A stretch of 64,000 nucleotides of DNA, taken from assembly GCA_030142905.1 (NCBI GenBank), contig JASJOG010000152.1, forward strand, positions 310,001 to 374,000, in the 5' to 3' direction. This document shows, piece after piece, positions 1 through 11,426 of the stretch (position 1 is its first letter; each line of letters begins with the position of its first letter). The translations under genes were made by a program, and so were the position numbers. The notes beneath the pieces are model-generated. The model saw only the letters and a list, made by a program, of their open reading frames with translations. It had not been told where the DNA came from and searched no databases. The stretch comes from Heliopora coerulea. Its lineage: Eukaryota; Cnidaria; Anthozoa; Scleralcyonacea; Helioporidae.

Positions 1-2229
1 CACAGCGTGTGAATCTTTTTTGTTTTCTGGTTCCCTTTTTAACTCGTATTTTTCGTCCACTTTTGGTTCCCAAATATCCATGTATTCATGGTAACCTCGT
101 ATGTATGATTCCACATTAATGAAAGTATCCATTGCTTTGCGCTTTTGCGGAAGGGCTTTGCTAAACTATACGCCGCACGCGCAACACTTGTGGATATCAT
201 AACATCACACCTGCTCATGTTTCAGTAACAAACAAAAAGCAAAAGCTGAAGGAAAGGACCAACCAAAATCAACACTGCATAAGTCAATTAAAAATAAGAA
301 AAAGGAAAAGAACTAGGTTAAAGATATGAGCCTGTCCAAAGCTCGCACTTGTTTAAGCATTGATGATAAAGTTGAACTTATAAGATATCATGAAAGTCAT
401 CCACAGCTAGGTGTCAGAAAAATCGCAGAGAAATTTAGCTGTGGCCGAACTCAAGTTTCAACGATTATCAAGAATAAAGAATCCATTCTAGACGAGGCAA
501 ACCATATAGCAAATCGGGCTAGTCGGAAAAGACAAAATCGGCAAAATTTTCTGAAATAAACGAATATTTGTGGATATGGTACAATCGCTGCAGAGAATCT
601 AATATTCCTGTGAGTGGGCCCATGCTGCAAGAGGAAGCAAAACTCACTGCTCAAAGACTTGGTGATGATGAATTTCAAGGTTCGAACGGATGGCTAGAGA
701 AATGGAAGAAAAGGTACAACATCAAAGAGATGAGGGTTGCTGGTGAGGACGGTGATGTCAACGAAGTAACGCTTGATAGCTGGCAGGAGCGCGTCAAGGA
801 ATTAACAAAAGGTTATGCGCCTAAAAACGTTTGGAATATGGACGAGACCGGTCAGTTTTGGAAAGCGCTTCCAGACAAAAGTCTTTGTGAAGCAGGAAAA
901 AGATGCAGAGGCGGAAAAAAAGCGAAACAAAGGTGTACATGGACATTCTTCGTTAATGCCGCTGGTGGTAAGGAAGAGCCTGTCGTAATTGGTAAGAGTA
1001 AAAAGCCACGTTGCTTTAAGCACTTAAAGGACAATACCAAACCGTACAAGTGCCGCTATTTCTCAAACTCCAAAGCGTGGATGAAAACTGAGATTATGAT
1101 GAATGTGTTAACCAATTTGAACGGACGATTAAAACGTGAAGGCCGTACAATAATCCTGTTCCTTGACAACGCACCCTGTCATCCGCATGAACTTAAGGGT
1201 CAGTTTTCAAACATTACTTTGGCCTTTTTGCCGAAAAATACAACATCGAAGACTCAGCCTCTTGATGCCGGAATTATTCAACTGTGGAAAGTGAAGACTA
1301 GAAGGAAGCTGCTTCGCTTTGTATGTAGCAAAGTGGGTCAAGAAAACGCAAGTGAGATTGTGAAATCTGTTCATCTTCTTCAGGCTATTCAATGGGGCAA
1401 ACAAGCATGGGATGAAATTGAGTCAGAGACCATCCGAAAATGTTTTGTTAAGGTGGGAATGTATCCAGAAGAGTTAAGTGATGATAACGATGATGACCCT
1501 TTTGAAGGGGAAGAGATGATGAGTTTGAATGAACTGTGCTCGAAACTTTGTAATGACTGCTCTGCCGAGCAGTACCTTGGTGCAGACGACTATGTCCCAT
1601 TCTGCGATGACTTAATAACATCGAAGATACAAACTGGCGAGAAGGATTAAGAAGAGAGCTGTTGAACGAAACAAGCGAAATTGACAAACGCCTAAAGTTA
1701 GATGATGGCCTTGACATTGACGAAGACACTGATGGCGAACAAGAAGACGATGATTTCGACGTGCCTTTGAAAGGAACCCGAAATTAAGACAGCTGCCAAA
1801 GCTGCAAATGTTGCGGAGAAGCTTTTAGATTTCGCATATTTCACGGGCAACGAAGAACTTTGTCGAGCTGTATTAAATGTTAATGAGATTCTTACAGATA
1901 TACGTTTAGCAGGACAAAAGCAAGCGCACATAACAGATTATTTCAAACCATCTTAGCAGAACTATAGACACTATGAGATCATATTTACAACGGCAATGTA
2001 GATGTTATGTTGGTAATGTAGAGATACAAAGGTTTTATAGTGGAGTTTTTAGAGAAATTTGTAATGATAGCTGTAGACAATAACATATTAAGACCACTAT
2101 TGAAAGAATCATGTTTCAACAATCACTTATCATTTATATATTAACCAACCTCTCATAAGCGGACACCTCCCGTAAGCGGACATCAGGTCGTGGTCCCGAG
2201 GGTGTCCGCTTACGGGAGGTTTGACTGTA
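1..2229 (+). mobile_element. Tigger/pogo-type DNA transposon, decayed, left end outside window
   Basis: The broken transposase (326-1956) and a 3' terminal structure support this call. The right end reads CAG-type on the reverse strand (...TTTGACTG, ending at 2227) followed by TA (2228-2229), as expected for a pogo/Tigger element inserted at TA. Just inside the end a 17-nt sequence at 2166-2182 is repeated as a perfect inverted copy at 2203-2219 (core CCTCCCGTAAGCGGACA), giving a subterminal hairpin. No matching left inverted repeat is seen in bases 1-325, so the left end should lie before the window. It probably sits in an intron or the upstream flank of the membrane-protein gene at 3095. 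Confidence 0.85.
326..1956 (+). pseudogene. Tigger-type DDE transposase, frameshifted
   Basis: An N-terminal pogo/CENP-B type helix-turn-helix (326-559, motif KIAEKFSCGRTQVSTII) is followed in another frame by a second DNA-binding domain (GPMLQEEAKLTAQRLG, SNGWLEKWKKRY) and a DDE_1 catalytic domain. The visible catalytic aspartates are in NMDETGQFWK (about 835), LFLDNAPCHP (about 1160) and QPLDAGIIQLW (about 1257), a DDD triad as in Tigger elements. At least three frameshifts break it: near 540-560 (in a run AAATTTT), near 1612-1625, and near 1785. The last open frame ends in DYFKPS-stop at 1954-1956. The gene cannot make full-length enzyme as read here. The calls rest on family knowledge, and the breaks are seen directly. 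Confidence 0.9.
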
Positions 2230-2330
2230 GTTGTTCACCTATGTCACTGATGAACATAATTATGATACTCACCAAACAGTTAGAAATAAATGAGCCATTC
2301 CTCGATCTTGAATAGAAGAAACCTCTGGTT

Positions 2331-2586
2331 GAATATTAATGCCCAGCTCAAAATTCGAATGTGACTAGCCATAACAGGATAAAACACGACAAATAACAAA
2401 ACATGTTAGTTTAGACAAGCTTTACTGACGTTTCGTTGCTAACGCGCAACATTTTCAAAGTAACATGTTGCGCGTTAGCAACGAAACGTCAGTAAAGCTT
2501 GTCTAAACTAACATGTTTTGTTATTTGTCGTGTTTTATCCTGTTATGGCTATTCACATTCGAATTTTGAGCTGGGCATTAATATTC
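2331..2586. repeat. Near-perfect foldback element (122-bp arms)
   Basis: Arm 2331-2452 is the reverse complement of arm 2465-2586 with one mismatch in 122, around a 12-nt loop. Both arms contain a short hairpin (GTTGC-GCGTTA-GCAAC) followed by GAAACGTCAG, which resembles the 3' half of a hammerhead core. The downstream flank (GCTGGGCATTAATATTCAT... CCGCCTGG) resembles the sequence at 12002-12045. Probably derived from the terminal region of a Penelope-like element. Confidence 0.85.
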
Positions 2587-3094
2587 ATCCTACGACTACG
2601 ATTCCCGCCTGGTAAATCCTTGGTCAATATTTAAACTTCTGGTTATCATACTTGGCTGCCCTGTTGCTGAACTTTAAAAATTTTAATTTGTATCTGACAG
2701 AAAAAAAAATAGAGATCATAGGGATACATCAGCAATGATGTATCTTATTTTGCGAGAGACAGAATTTTGTCATTAGGCTTATCTTTAATGAATATTTTAC
2801 TAATGTCACACTGACATTTATATCATAAATTAGTTTTATAACTTCGTAATTCTTAATTCTATAAGTATTCCTGGAAAGAAGCTCTTGCTTTTGTCAGTCA
2901 ACCAGTTGGCTATTTTCAATCTTGTTTTCTTTTGATGGCAATAAAGAATTTTCGTATTTAAGTTCTTAAATTGCTCTGATTTGTTCTTTTAATATTAGTG
3001 TCTCTATTCAGATTTAAATTAGTTTTTTCAAACTCTGGTTTTTCCCAGTGAACTAGTTTTCTGAATACTGTTCTTTTATTTCACGGTCTTTCAG
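2587..3094. other. Intergenic or intronic AT-rich sequence before the first visible membrane-protein exon
   Basis: No coding exon is recognisable. The stretch is AT-rich and ends in a polypyrimidine tract and AG acceptor at 3091-3094. It is most likely the 3' part of the intron preceding the exon at 3095. Confidence 0.5.
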
Positions 3095-4301
3095 GTATCG
3101 TTTTACGCTTTCCTTTCTTTGGCTTGTGATGTCTTGTGTATTTTGGACGTGCTCATGGTGTTGCCTTACACTAAATGGTACGGAGATTTAGCCTGGAATG
3201 ACCAGACCACGGAGATCACTCAGATGTGTAAAGCTAATGTCACCATACTTCATGAAAAAACACTTGGTAATGCGACTGCTTCACTGCATGGGATCAATGG
3301 TAAGTCACTGCAAAGTTGGTAAGTTTAAAATTTTGATTCTCGTGGTAACACAAGACAGGATGTTTTTAGCTGTAATTGGTAAAGTTTCAGGCCAATTTGA
3401 AATTGAATGGGCTTAGAATAAACAATTCGGGTGATCACAATCTGCCTCGGTTGGTCAAGTGATTTTTTTTTTTAGTAAGCAACCATTGTGTTAGTTCTGA
3501 GACCATCAGCATTCTGCTTATCGGCAGTTATTTGCTGGTGACATGACAGCCTTTCAGCATATTAAAAAGAAGAAAATGAAACAGAATGATAATGAAAATT
3601 TCCTGATGGAAATATCGCAAAATGTGAATCTAAGTAGTAATGTCTCGTTTGTGAAACATTTCAAATATCAATAGCTACTGGTGTCGTGTAGGTGTTGTAG
3701 GTCAAGCTGCACAGCATTTGGGACAACAAAATAGCAAAATTTATTAATAGAATGAACTTAAATTGCTGGGTACCTCAACTGTTTCAAAGATTCGTTCTGT
3801 TTTTTTAGTCAAAGAGTTTTGTGACAGTTCTGAGACCATCGGGATTTTGTTTATCTGCATTACGACAGCCGTGTTGATTTGTTTTCTTTTATCCACTGTT
3901 ACAACAGTCATGACATGCATGGCATTGTGCGGAGCTCGTGCGATCTCGGTAAGTTATTCCAAGGAAGGAAGGAAGGAGAGGAGAGGAGAGGAGAGGAGAG
4001 GAGAGGAGGAACCAAAGGAAGCAAGTAAACAAGCAGGCAAACAAGCGGAGAATTTACTCCACTATCAACATAACCAATCCATCATTTTACGACCTACGTT
4101 TAACCTGACATTAATGATTAATCCTATACATCCTACGTCTTTATTTGACATTCAATACATTAACACGTACGATTTTTTCATTCCTTTTTCAAGGCCTCTG
4201 ATCAACCTGGTGTCCCACTCGCTCCATTTTCGACAGCAGATAAATTTGAACCAACAAGCTACAATAATATACTTTGTCAAAGTGATGGATTAAGAAACTA
4301 A
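3095..4301 (+). CDS. Four-helix membrane protein, C-terminal exons only (tandem paralog A)
   Basis: Three exons are visible: 3095-3299, 3809-3948 and 4194-4301 (stop TAA 4299-4301), joined by GT/AG introns in phases 1 and 0. The first encodes a hydrophobic segment (FYAFLSLACDVLCILDVLMV) and an extracellular-type loop with NVT and NAT glycosylation sequons. The second encodes a last helix (IGILFICITTAVLICFLLST) bounded by cysteines. The third is a short polar tail. The first exon begins in phase 0 with Val, exactly as exon 4 of the downstream gene (5054-10041), and the next two boundaries have the same phases. The two are therefore probable tandem paralogs and this one should have two further helices upstream, outside the window. 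The fold is compatible with tetraspan families such as MS4A or MARVEL; I do not recognise the exact family. Confidence 0.7.
3957..4010 (+). repeat. Purine microsatellite (GGAA/GAGGA)n
   Basis: Simple repeat of AAGG followed by GAGGA units inside the second visible intron of the membrane-protein gene A, 8 nt after its splice donor. Confidence 0.9.
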
Positions 4302-5053
4302 ATTCATTTGACGTGGATTATTTTACAACCTCGCTGAGGAACTATATTCTTGAAATGTTCAATTTCGTGAAACCGAAAACATTGATTATGTAAATAGCTT
4401 GAGTTTATGATAATAACCTTGTCATCCATGGCAAAGAAACTACTGCAAAAGCTGCTTCGTGTAGCACTGTCATGTCCAGGCGTCAAAAGGGCCGAGGTTT
4501 GTCCATTGTTAGCTCAATCTGAAGAGCAACACCAGAAGGTCGAGAGTTTCCGTTCATCCTCTCCCAACATCATACGATAATCTATGCTTGGCGTTAATAC
4601 CCGTCCTAATATTTAGATTTTCAATAATGCAATAATAATAATAACATGAATACATTACTCATGATACTAATTCTTAGAAAAATTTTAAAATGTTTAAATT
4701 TTGATGAACGATCGAAATTTAAATTTCCATGACCACTGAAGTTTTATTCTCAACATTGCGATAATCTTGACGTCATCGTCAGAAATGCTGTGGGTGTGTC
4801 TACTACGTCACCTTACACCCACAGCATTCCTGATGATGACCACGTGATAGTTGAAAGGTTGAGAACAAAAATGATTTCAATCTTCGGAGTCACCAGTGTT
4901 TTGTATTTAATGTCGAAACTGAAGTGAGAACAAATTAGAAAGGATCGCTAATATCGTAGTCATAGAGATCGTTACTCGAGATCTGTAGTTGTTCTTGTTT
5001 TGGCTCTTTGCTGCTTCGTCCGATTGTGCGAAAAACAGACCATCTCGAAATAA
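4302..5053. other. Intergenic region between the two membrane-protein genes
   Basis: Holds the 3' flank of gene A, including 4364-4429, which recurs without mismatch at 5757-5822. It also holds a foldback at 4741-4871. No coding sequence was recognised. The start codon of the next gene is at 5054. Confidence 0.6.
4741..4871. repeat. Diverged foldback element with hammerhead-like core
   Basis: Arms of about 57 bp (4741-4797 and 4815-4871) are imperfect inverted copies; the inner 20 bp match well (AATGCTGTGGGTGT versus ACACCCACAGCATT). Each arm carries a CTGANGAT sequence reading outward: CTGATGAT at 4830-4837 on + and CTGACGAT at 4782-4775 on -. This is the 5' part of a hammerhead core. The downstream flank resembles those of the foldbacks at 5602 and 24325. 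Confidence 0.65.
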
Positions 5054-8000
5054 ATGGCGGAAAAGTATTCTCAAGTGAGAGCTGATGACAACTTGACAGG
5101 TCAACATTCGTCAAAGTCGATTACGGACAAGGCAGTGGAAGGTAAAAGATCTTATCGTGATTAAACTGCCCTTAAACCATGCAAGTGGCCCTCGGGAATT
5201 ACTCAAATAGTAGAAGTAAGAGAACTTTACAGACTGTCATTTTGATAAATTATTTCCTGGGGTTTGGCCTTCCAGGACAGTTGTGAATTACATTTGTCTT
5301 GTTGTTGATGACATAGCGTGTGGGGATGTCTATTTTGTCGACGTAATATTGTTGTTTTACCGAAGACAAGAGAAACGTACAAGTCAAACGACTGACTGAT
5401 TTTATGAAGAGGTGTTGTTGATCGCGTAGTTGGAACAGATTTCGTTTGGAACCCATCTGGCCGACTGTGTGTTAGCTGTAAATCAAAAATTCTAAATGGC
5501 GGCTACCTAAGTATATCGAAGCGATGAACATCTCATTTCTTTGTACCGCTCTGAAAAGATTAAATCAAGTGATTGATTGGGTTAACGTGAATTGTTTCAT
5601 ATAAGATAAAACAGACTCCAAATATCAAAGTCATCTTGAAAACTCAAGATTTGAGTAAAATCAAGACAATTATGGTATTTGTGTGATATTTCGTCTTTAT
5701 TTCAAAGACATCGTCAGACAGACTGATACATAAACTAAATTCCTGAAGTCTTCAACTTCGTGAAACCGAAAACATTGATTATGTAAATAGCTTGAGTTTA
5801 TGATAATAACCTTGTCATCCATCAGTCTGTCTGACGATGTCTTTGAAATAAAGACGAAATATCACGCAAATACCATAATTGTCTTGATTTTACTCAAATC
5901 TTGAGTTTGCAAGATGACTTTGATATTCGGAGTCTGTTTTATCTTGTATTTGTTCAAATTGTCGGCTGGCGCTGGATTTTGGTGAATTGTTTCGTTTTCA
6001 TGGTTGTGACAGGGATGTGAGAAGCTTGTTTGCTAGAAGTCCCAGTCAGTGTTGTGAATAAAATCTCAAGTTGCAGAATCTGTCAACAATGACGGTTGTG
6101 CATAGACAACTACAGAGCACTTTTGTTGCCTTCTGTGGGCTACGGTTTGATCGACACAATCATGTCTTTGTTTCAAAAGTACGGATAACTTTGCTAAAAA
6201 TAGACTGTCAACAATTACTTTCATGGCAACTGCCAACTAGCAAAGAACATTTGGTGGATGAATTCTTTTCCTTACCACAAATGAATGACTCTACTTCTAA
6301 CTTTTATTCATTAGGGAAGAGATCCATTCTGGCTCAGGACTTCAAAAGTTACAGCCTATTAAATCCCCAATTGACCAGTAATTTTACTTGATTTAACAAA
6401 TTGTACTAATCAAGGGGAGATGTCTTGGCCTGACTAAGAGTTAAGGTTTAATTTATTAAATCTCCTTGGCACCTGATGGTCTACTGATCAGAAACACTTC
6501 TAATTAGAACAGGTTAAGGAAATCCTAAAATTTAAATAGGTCCTATACTTATCAAATTTAATGATTTACATTGCATGATCAGATGAAAGAGATGTAGTCC
6601 AAGCCACCATTAAAGGAAATACATTTACAAAGTTTCCAAAACTTTTTGTTAGCAAAAGGACAATTATAAATTTCAATATTATATAATTATAAATTTCAAG
6701 TATTTTTGTGTTTTTGAAATTTATAATTTACAAAGTTAATGTAACTTTTGATTTAATAAAGTTACTTTATGGGATTTTTTTGACTATGTAGTACACTTTT
6801 CCTTTCTCAGACAAACATGCAGGTTTGTAATTTTTTTAACAATTTAACAGAAGTGTTGTTAATTATAGTTCCATTCATCTTGTAAACAGAATCTTAACAT
6901 ATTTCAGACACTAAACTGTGTACCTGTTTTTGTATCAAATAATTTTGCAGCCATAGGAAGAGTTAAAGTCTCTAAACCCATTTCAAGAGGAGCTGCTGTC
7001 ATAGGGCTGTTACTGTTTTTACTTGGGATAGCACTTTTGGTTTCTGGAATACTTCTTGACAAGAAAGATGTTAATGATGATATTGATGCTTCAGAGCCTA
7101 AACTTTATGGCTTGTGGTCAGCACCTGGGGTAAGTTTCATAACAGCATATATAGTGTCATGTAATCCCTGCAATGTTTCTTTAGAAAATTACATAATGCA
7201 AAATTTGCCTTAAAAACACTAACTTTTAGGAAATCTGAAATCAAACATCAAGAAATTAAATAAAAGTCATATTTAGATGTGGTATAAATTTCATTCATGT
7301 TTAAGAATGAGTTGTTGGTCACAACTTGTAAAAAGATAGAGTATTCTTTATGATAACTTCCAAATGAACCCTTCTGGTGATGTCTTCTTATGTGAAAAGC
7401 TTGTCTTCAATGTGACCTAATTCTTTTTTTCACCCTGAGTGGTGGTGACCAAAACTAAAAATGCCAGGGTGGGAGATTAACTCATTAAGAAGCAGGGCTC
7501 ACCCTCTTGACATGAAATTGCCTGGTGTTTGCCAGAGTAGAATTATAGTGTGCCCTTGCCCCTTGATAGGTTGAGGAGATGGCTGTTAAATTCCATCATT
7601 TTTTAATTTTGTAACTTTTCCTTTGCAGCCACTTATTGTAAGTGTTTTTGGAGTTCTTACCTGGTTGCTGAGACAACGAACAATGGTAAAGTACCATGTT
7701 TTCACAAATCTTTTCTTTGGTAGTTCAGGGAGTCTGCAATTTGAGAAAAACTATTAGTATTGCACATCTTCATAATTATATTTCAGAAATGGGACCTTCC
7801 AATAGAGTCTAAGTAGAATTGTTTGTCAGACATTAACATTTTATGTAAATTTGAAGCACATTTACAAGCAGTAAACCAAACATACCTGTAATAAATTAGA
7901 AATGAGTAGACCTTTTCTTGTATTTCCAGGCAAGTCGTTCTTGTTGCAAGGGAGGAACCTGGCAGGAACCATATTCAAAGTATAAACATCAAAGCCCAGC

Positions 8001-10041
8001 AAAATGCATGAAATGGCTTTACTTCATGCATTTTGCTAGGCAAGTCATTCTGTTGCAGTTTATTTCAAATGTCTGGTTAGGAGGCTTGATATTAACCTGT
8101 TGAAGGGGCAAGAGCACACAGTAATCTTACTCTTGCTAATGCCAGATGACCTTGCTTGTCAAGGGGATGAGCCCTGCCCCTTAATAAGTTAATATAATTG
8201 ATGTAAGACAATTTTTGAAAATTCTATTTTATAGGTCATCTTATTTTTGGTGGTTAACTTCTTGAACATTGGTCTGTGTATTGCTCAAGCTGTGTTTGTA
8301 TTAAAAGTTACTTTCTGGTTCAAGGATTTCCTTACTTTGTCAAATTGTCGGGAAGGTAATCTTAATGGCCATGGATTACGTGACCAGGACACAGGTGAGG
8401 ATTATCATTTTGTAATCAGGTGGCTTCCAAGCATTTTTTTACAGGATTTCTGCCCAGTACTATCTTGCCACTTTTTAATCAGCTGACTTACAGGGCAGGA
8501 TAATTGCCCTTTCATTGCATTCTGGTCAACCCATTTGAGGTTGCTAATGGCATTTATGGTTTAGAAACCTTGTTTCTCAAACTTATCTTTTCAGTAAACT
8601 AGATAAACATTTAGAAATAGGAATAACTTTACAATACTCATTCAAATTCTACATTTCCAATTTATTGATTTTAAGAACATAAATTGATAAGGGATGTTCT
8701 AGTTTACGCACTTATTCAATATTTTTTTTTTATTTCAGGTACTGAGAAACGAGATTGTGATGATATGAACACAATTGCCAGACTTTTTCTTCTTCAGGCA
8801 ATTTCATTGTGTTTTGCCATAGTGATATCAGTTGGTGGTATAGTTGATGGCATTCTTGGAATTAGAAAAATGAAAAAAGATGAGGTAAGAGAATTTAAAA
8901 GGACTTGGAATCCTCAGGGGCAGTGATGATACTGTAGAGAGTACCCTTGTCATACTTTCAAAAGTTGGACCTCTGTTGGTGATTTGAAAGAAGATACTTA
9001 GAATTAGGCAACAAGGTTAAACATACAGTTTCACATAAATCATGGTCTGTCAGGTTATGTAGTATTATTACTAGCTGTAGTTAAGTGTTTTATGGATGCT
9101 GTAACATCCAAGCAGGAAAGAAAAAAAGCACTGTACCATACATCAAATTAGGATGAGACCTATCAAGAATGGAGGCAAGAAAAAAACACTGTGATTTGTC
9201 ATACCATGAATTTACATAAGCTCAATATAAAATAACCTAAAACTCCAGATTTACCCCGAGTACATAGACATGGATGACGTCATGAAAACTCAGAAAAACT
9301 TTTTTTTTATAAAACAAGTAGAAAATAGCTTTTGTGTCTCTGTACTGTAACAGAAACATTCATGACGTCATTTCAGCCGGAAAAATAATACCAGAAAGCA
9401 CTCGGCTATGCTTCATGTTTTCACTTGGTATTTTATGGTTGTAATGATGTCATTCATGTTTCTATCACAGCAATTATTTATTTGTGACTGGGTCTAAACA
9501 TAAAAAACAGTCGCGTTCCTAAATGTGCCGGTGTCTTCTCGAATTCTTGAGACATCTGCGCCAGATTTTCATTCCGTTCATGCCGTGATTGAAACTTTAC
9601 TTTAATACAAAATGAAAATGACGTCAGCCGTGTCTCTGCACTCTAGGAGAAAATGAGCCTCGTCCAGTCAGAGTGTGCGTAGGACGCCTGTTATTTTATA
9701 CATTCAACTGAACATATTCTTAAAGTATTACATAACTATTGACAAGCGCAGCACCTGATGCCACGGTGGATTAAAATGGCGAACCGAAGTAACTTGTTGA
9801 AGGATTGTGGTAAATTTTTCTAGAGAAAGGAATTCTTACAGGATTTTTTTTGTTCTCGTAGATTGAACAAATGGATGGAATAACCGACGAAGAGTTTCGT
9901 CAAATGGAACAAAAAACAGCCATGTGGTTGGAAAATAATGTTCGGTTTTCCACGGGTTCAACGATGGCTAAATCGGAGAGAACAATGAGCGACGATAGGA
10001 TGTCCACAAGCACTGCATACAGGGACAAAAGCTGGGTTTGA
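5054..10041 (+). CDS. Four-helix (tetraspan) membrane protein (paralog B)
   Basis: Six exons: 5054-5141, 6951-7129, 7629-7685, 8235-8394, 8739-8884 and 9862-10041 (TGA 10039-10041). They give 269 residues with all GT/AG junctions in phase. The N-terminus is short, polar and cytosolic-looking (MAEKYSQVRADD). Helices lie in exon 2 (AAVIGLLLFLLGIALLVSGI), exon 3 (PLIVSVFGVLTWL), exon 4 (VILFLVVNFLNIGLCIAQAV) and exon 5 (ARLFLLQAISLCFAIVISVG). The loop between helices 3 and 4 has two cysteines (SNCRE, KRDCDD). The tail is Ser/Thr/charged. The start is the first ATG of the open frame, in a good context (AAATGG). The topology fits MS4A- or MARVEL-like tetraspan proteins, but I cannot assign a family, and no enzymatic motif is seen. 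Gene A upstream is a paralog. The gene converges on ERCC6L. Confidence 0.75.
5602..5948. repeat. Foldback element in intron 1 of paralog B, loop carries gene A 3' flank
   Basis: Arms of about 126-128 bp (5602-5727 and 5821-5948) are near-identical inverted copies. The 93-nt loop contains 5757-5822, identical over 66 bp to 4364-4429, the 3' flank of gene A. Each arm carries CTGACGAT, a 17-nt hairpin (GTCTTT-GAAAT-AAAGAC) and GAAATATCA: 5831-5864 on + and 5717-5684 on -. Confidence 0.85.
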
Positions 10042-11426
10042 TCGAAGCAGATTGCTTGGATCCAGTGAAACATAGCGCGTAGGAGAAAGAATGCACGTGT
10101 GCGGAGTATTTCTATCCAACTACTTAAATATTTTATAGGAATCTTTATTACAAAATAGTTTCGGATTTTGACATTGTAATGTCAACGCACAAAAATTGCC
10201 CTAACTAGTTGAAAACCTCTTTTTACAGGATAAAGTGTTGTAGTTTATCCCTTGTGCTGGATTTCATTTTTAAGGAACTTTGCACTAGTCCATTCTTCAA
10301 ATTTGATAAGTTATTTTTTATTTACACACTCAAATGTTTTTGTCTAAGATATTGATTTTCAATTTAGGGACATATTGTTTATAATTCAGGATTTATTTTT
10401 AATGAACCTTAATTTACTATTTTTTTTTTCGATGAGCTAATTTAGACTAAAATTTTTCGACATAGACAAAGATCGTTCTTTTTTAGAGGAGTTTCCAACA
10501 TGGAAACCCATTTTAACAAAGAATTTAAGTTTTAATGGAAGGAACGAGTCGTTCATTCATGCAAATGATTGTGGACAAGATTAACTTACCACTCTGTAAT
10601 TGTTGGATAATTCTCTAGGTTTACTTGCGCTGAACCCTGCAACTAATTACCACGCTTTCCTTCTCAATCCAAGATTGATAATATAGCCAAGTGTCATTTC
10701 AGACATAACATGCACTTTTTCAAACAGCAGTCAGTATAGTTTAGGATAGATTTGGCTTGATATTAAACTTAAGGAAGATTCAAACAAGTAAATAATCAAC
10801 GCGGTGTGGGCAACCCGATTTCTCAGGTTCGTTTCCATGGACCTTATTTATAAATGGCCGTCGACATAGTTTTCTTTTATATACATATAAATTGGCCCTT
10901 CTTACCACGTTTCTGAGTTAAGAAAAAAAGTTCTCATTTTCATGCTTGATAAAGAAGTTAGAGAGCTAATTTACGCACAGATGAAAGAATCAGATTGGTT
11001 GCCATCTTGTCCAATCGATTTGTCATTTTAAACGTATAGACTAGACTTCATTACTTTGAATTCTGTACAGAAAGACCATAGTTAGGCACAAAGTTTATAA
11101 GTGAATGGAATTCAAAAGAAGGAAGTTGCGGCCATGCGTTAATGACGACGCACGATTGTATTTATCAAATTAGTCCTGACACGATTGATATTCCTTTTCT
11201 CATTTAAATGTTTCCTTCGTAATTCTGTGAATTTTTATTTGCCATTTTGCTCCTTTCACATTTAGCTAGTATATTTCATTCCTGAATGTAATAAAATAAA
11301 TTTTACTATTCAATGTATATCATAACAAGGAAATATCAATTTTTCTAAGAATTTTAGTAAAAGGCTACAGTACTAATGATAGAAACGTAAATTGAATGAC
11401 CTTTCTTCTGGTTCAATGTTGCTAAG
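10042..11426. other. Convergent intergenic region between paralog B and ERCC6L
   Basis: No coding sequence recognised. It should contain the 3' UTRs of both convergent genes. The segment around 11085-11175 shows weak similarity to 23255-23345 (GAATTCAAAAGAA ... TGGTTGTATTTAT), which may be an old dispersed repeat. Confidence 0.5.

Noticed and set aside
3763..4293. 176-codon continuous frame starting at 3763
   Set aside because: Reads through a clear acceptor (3808), donor (GTAAGT at 3949) and a purine repeat; the true exons are 3809-3948 and 4194-4301.
6071..6391. 106-codon open frame within intron 1 of tetraspan gene B
   Set aside because: No recognisable domain, no splice or promoter context, lies in intronic sequence next to a foldback element.
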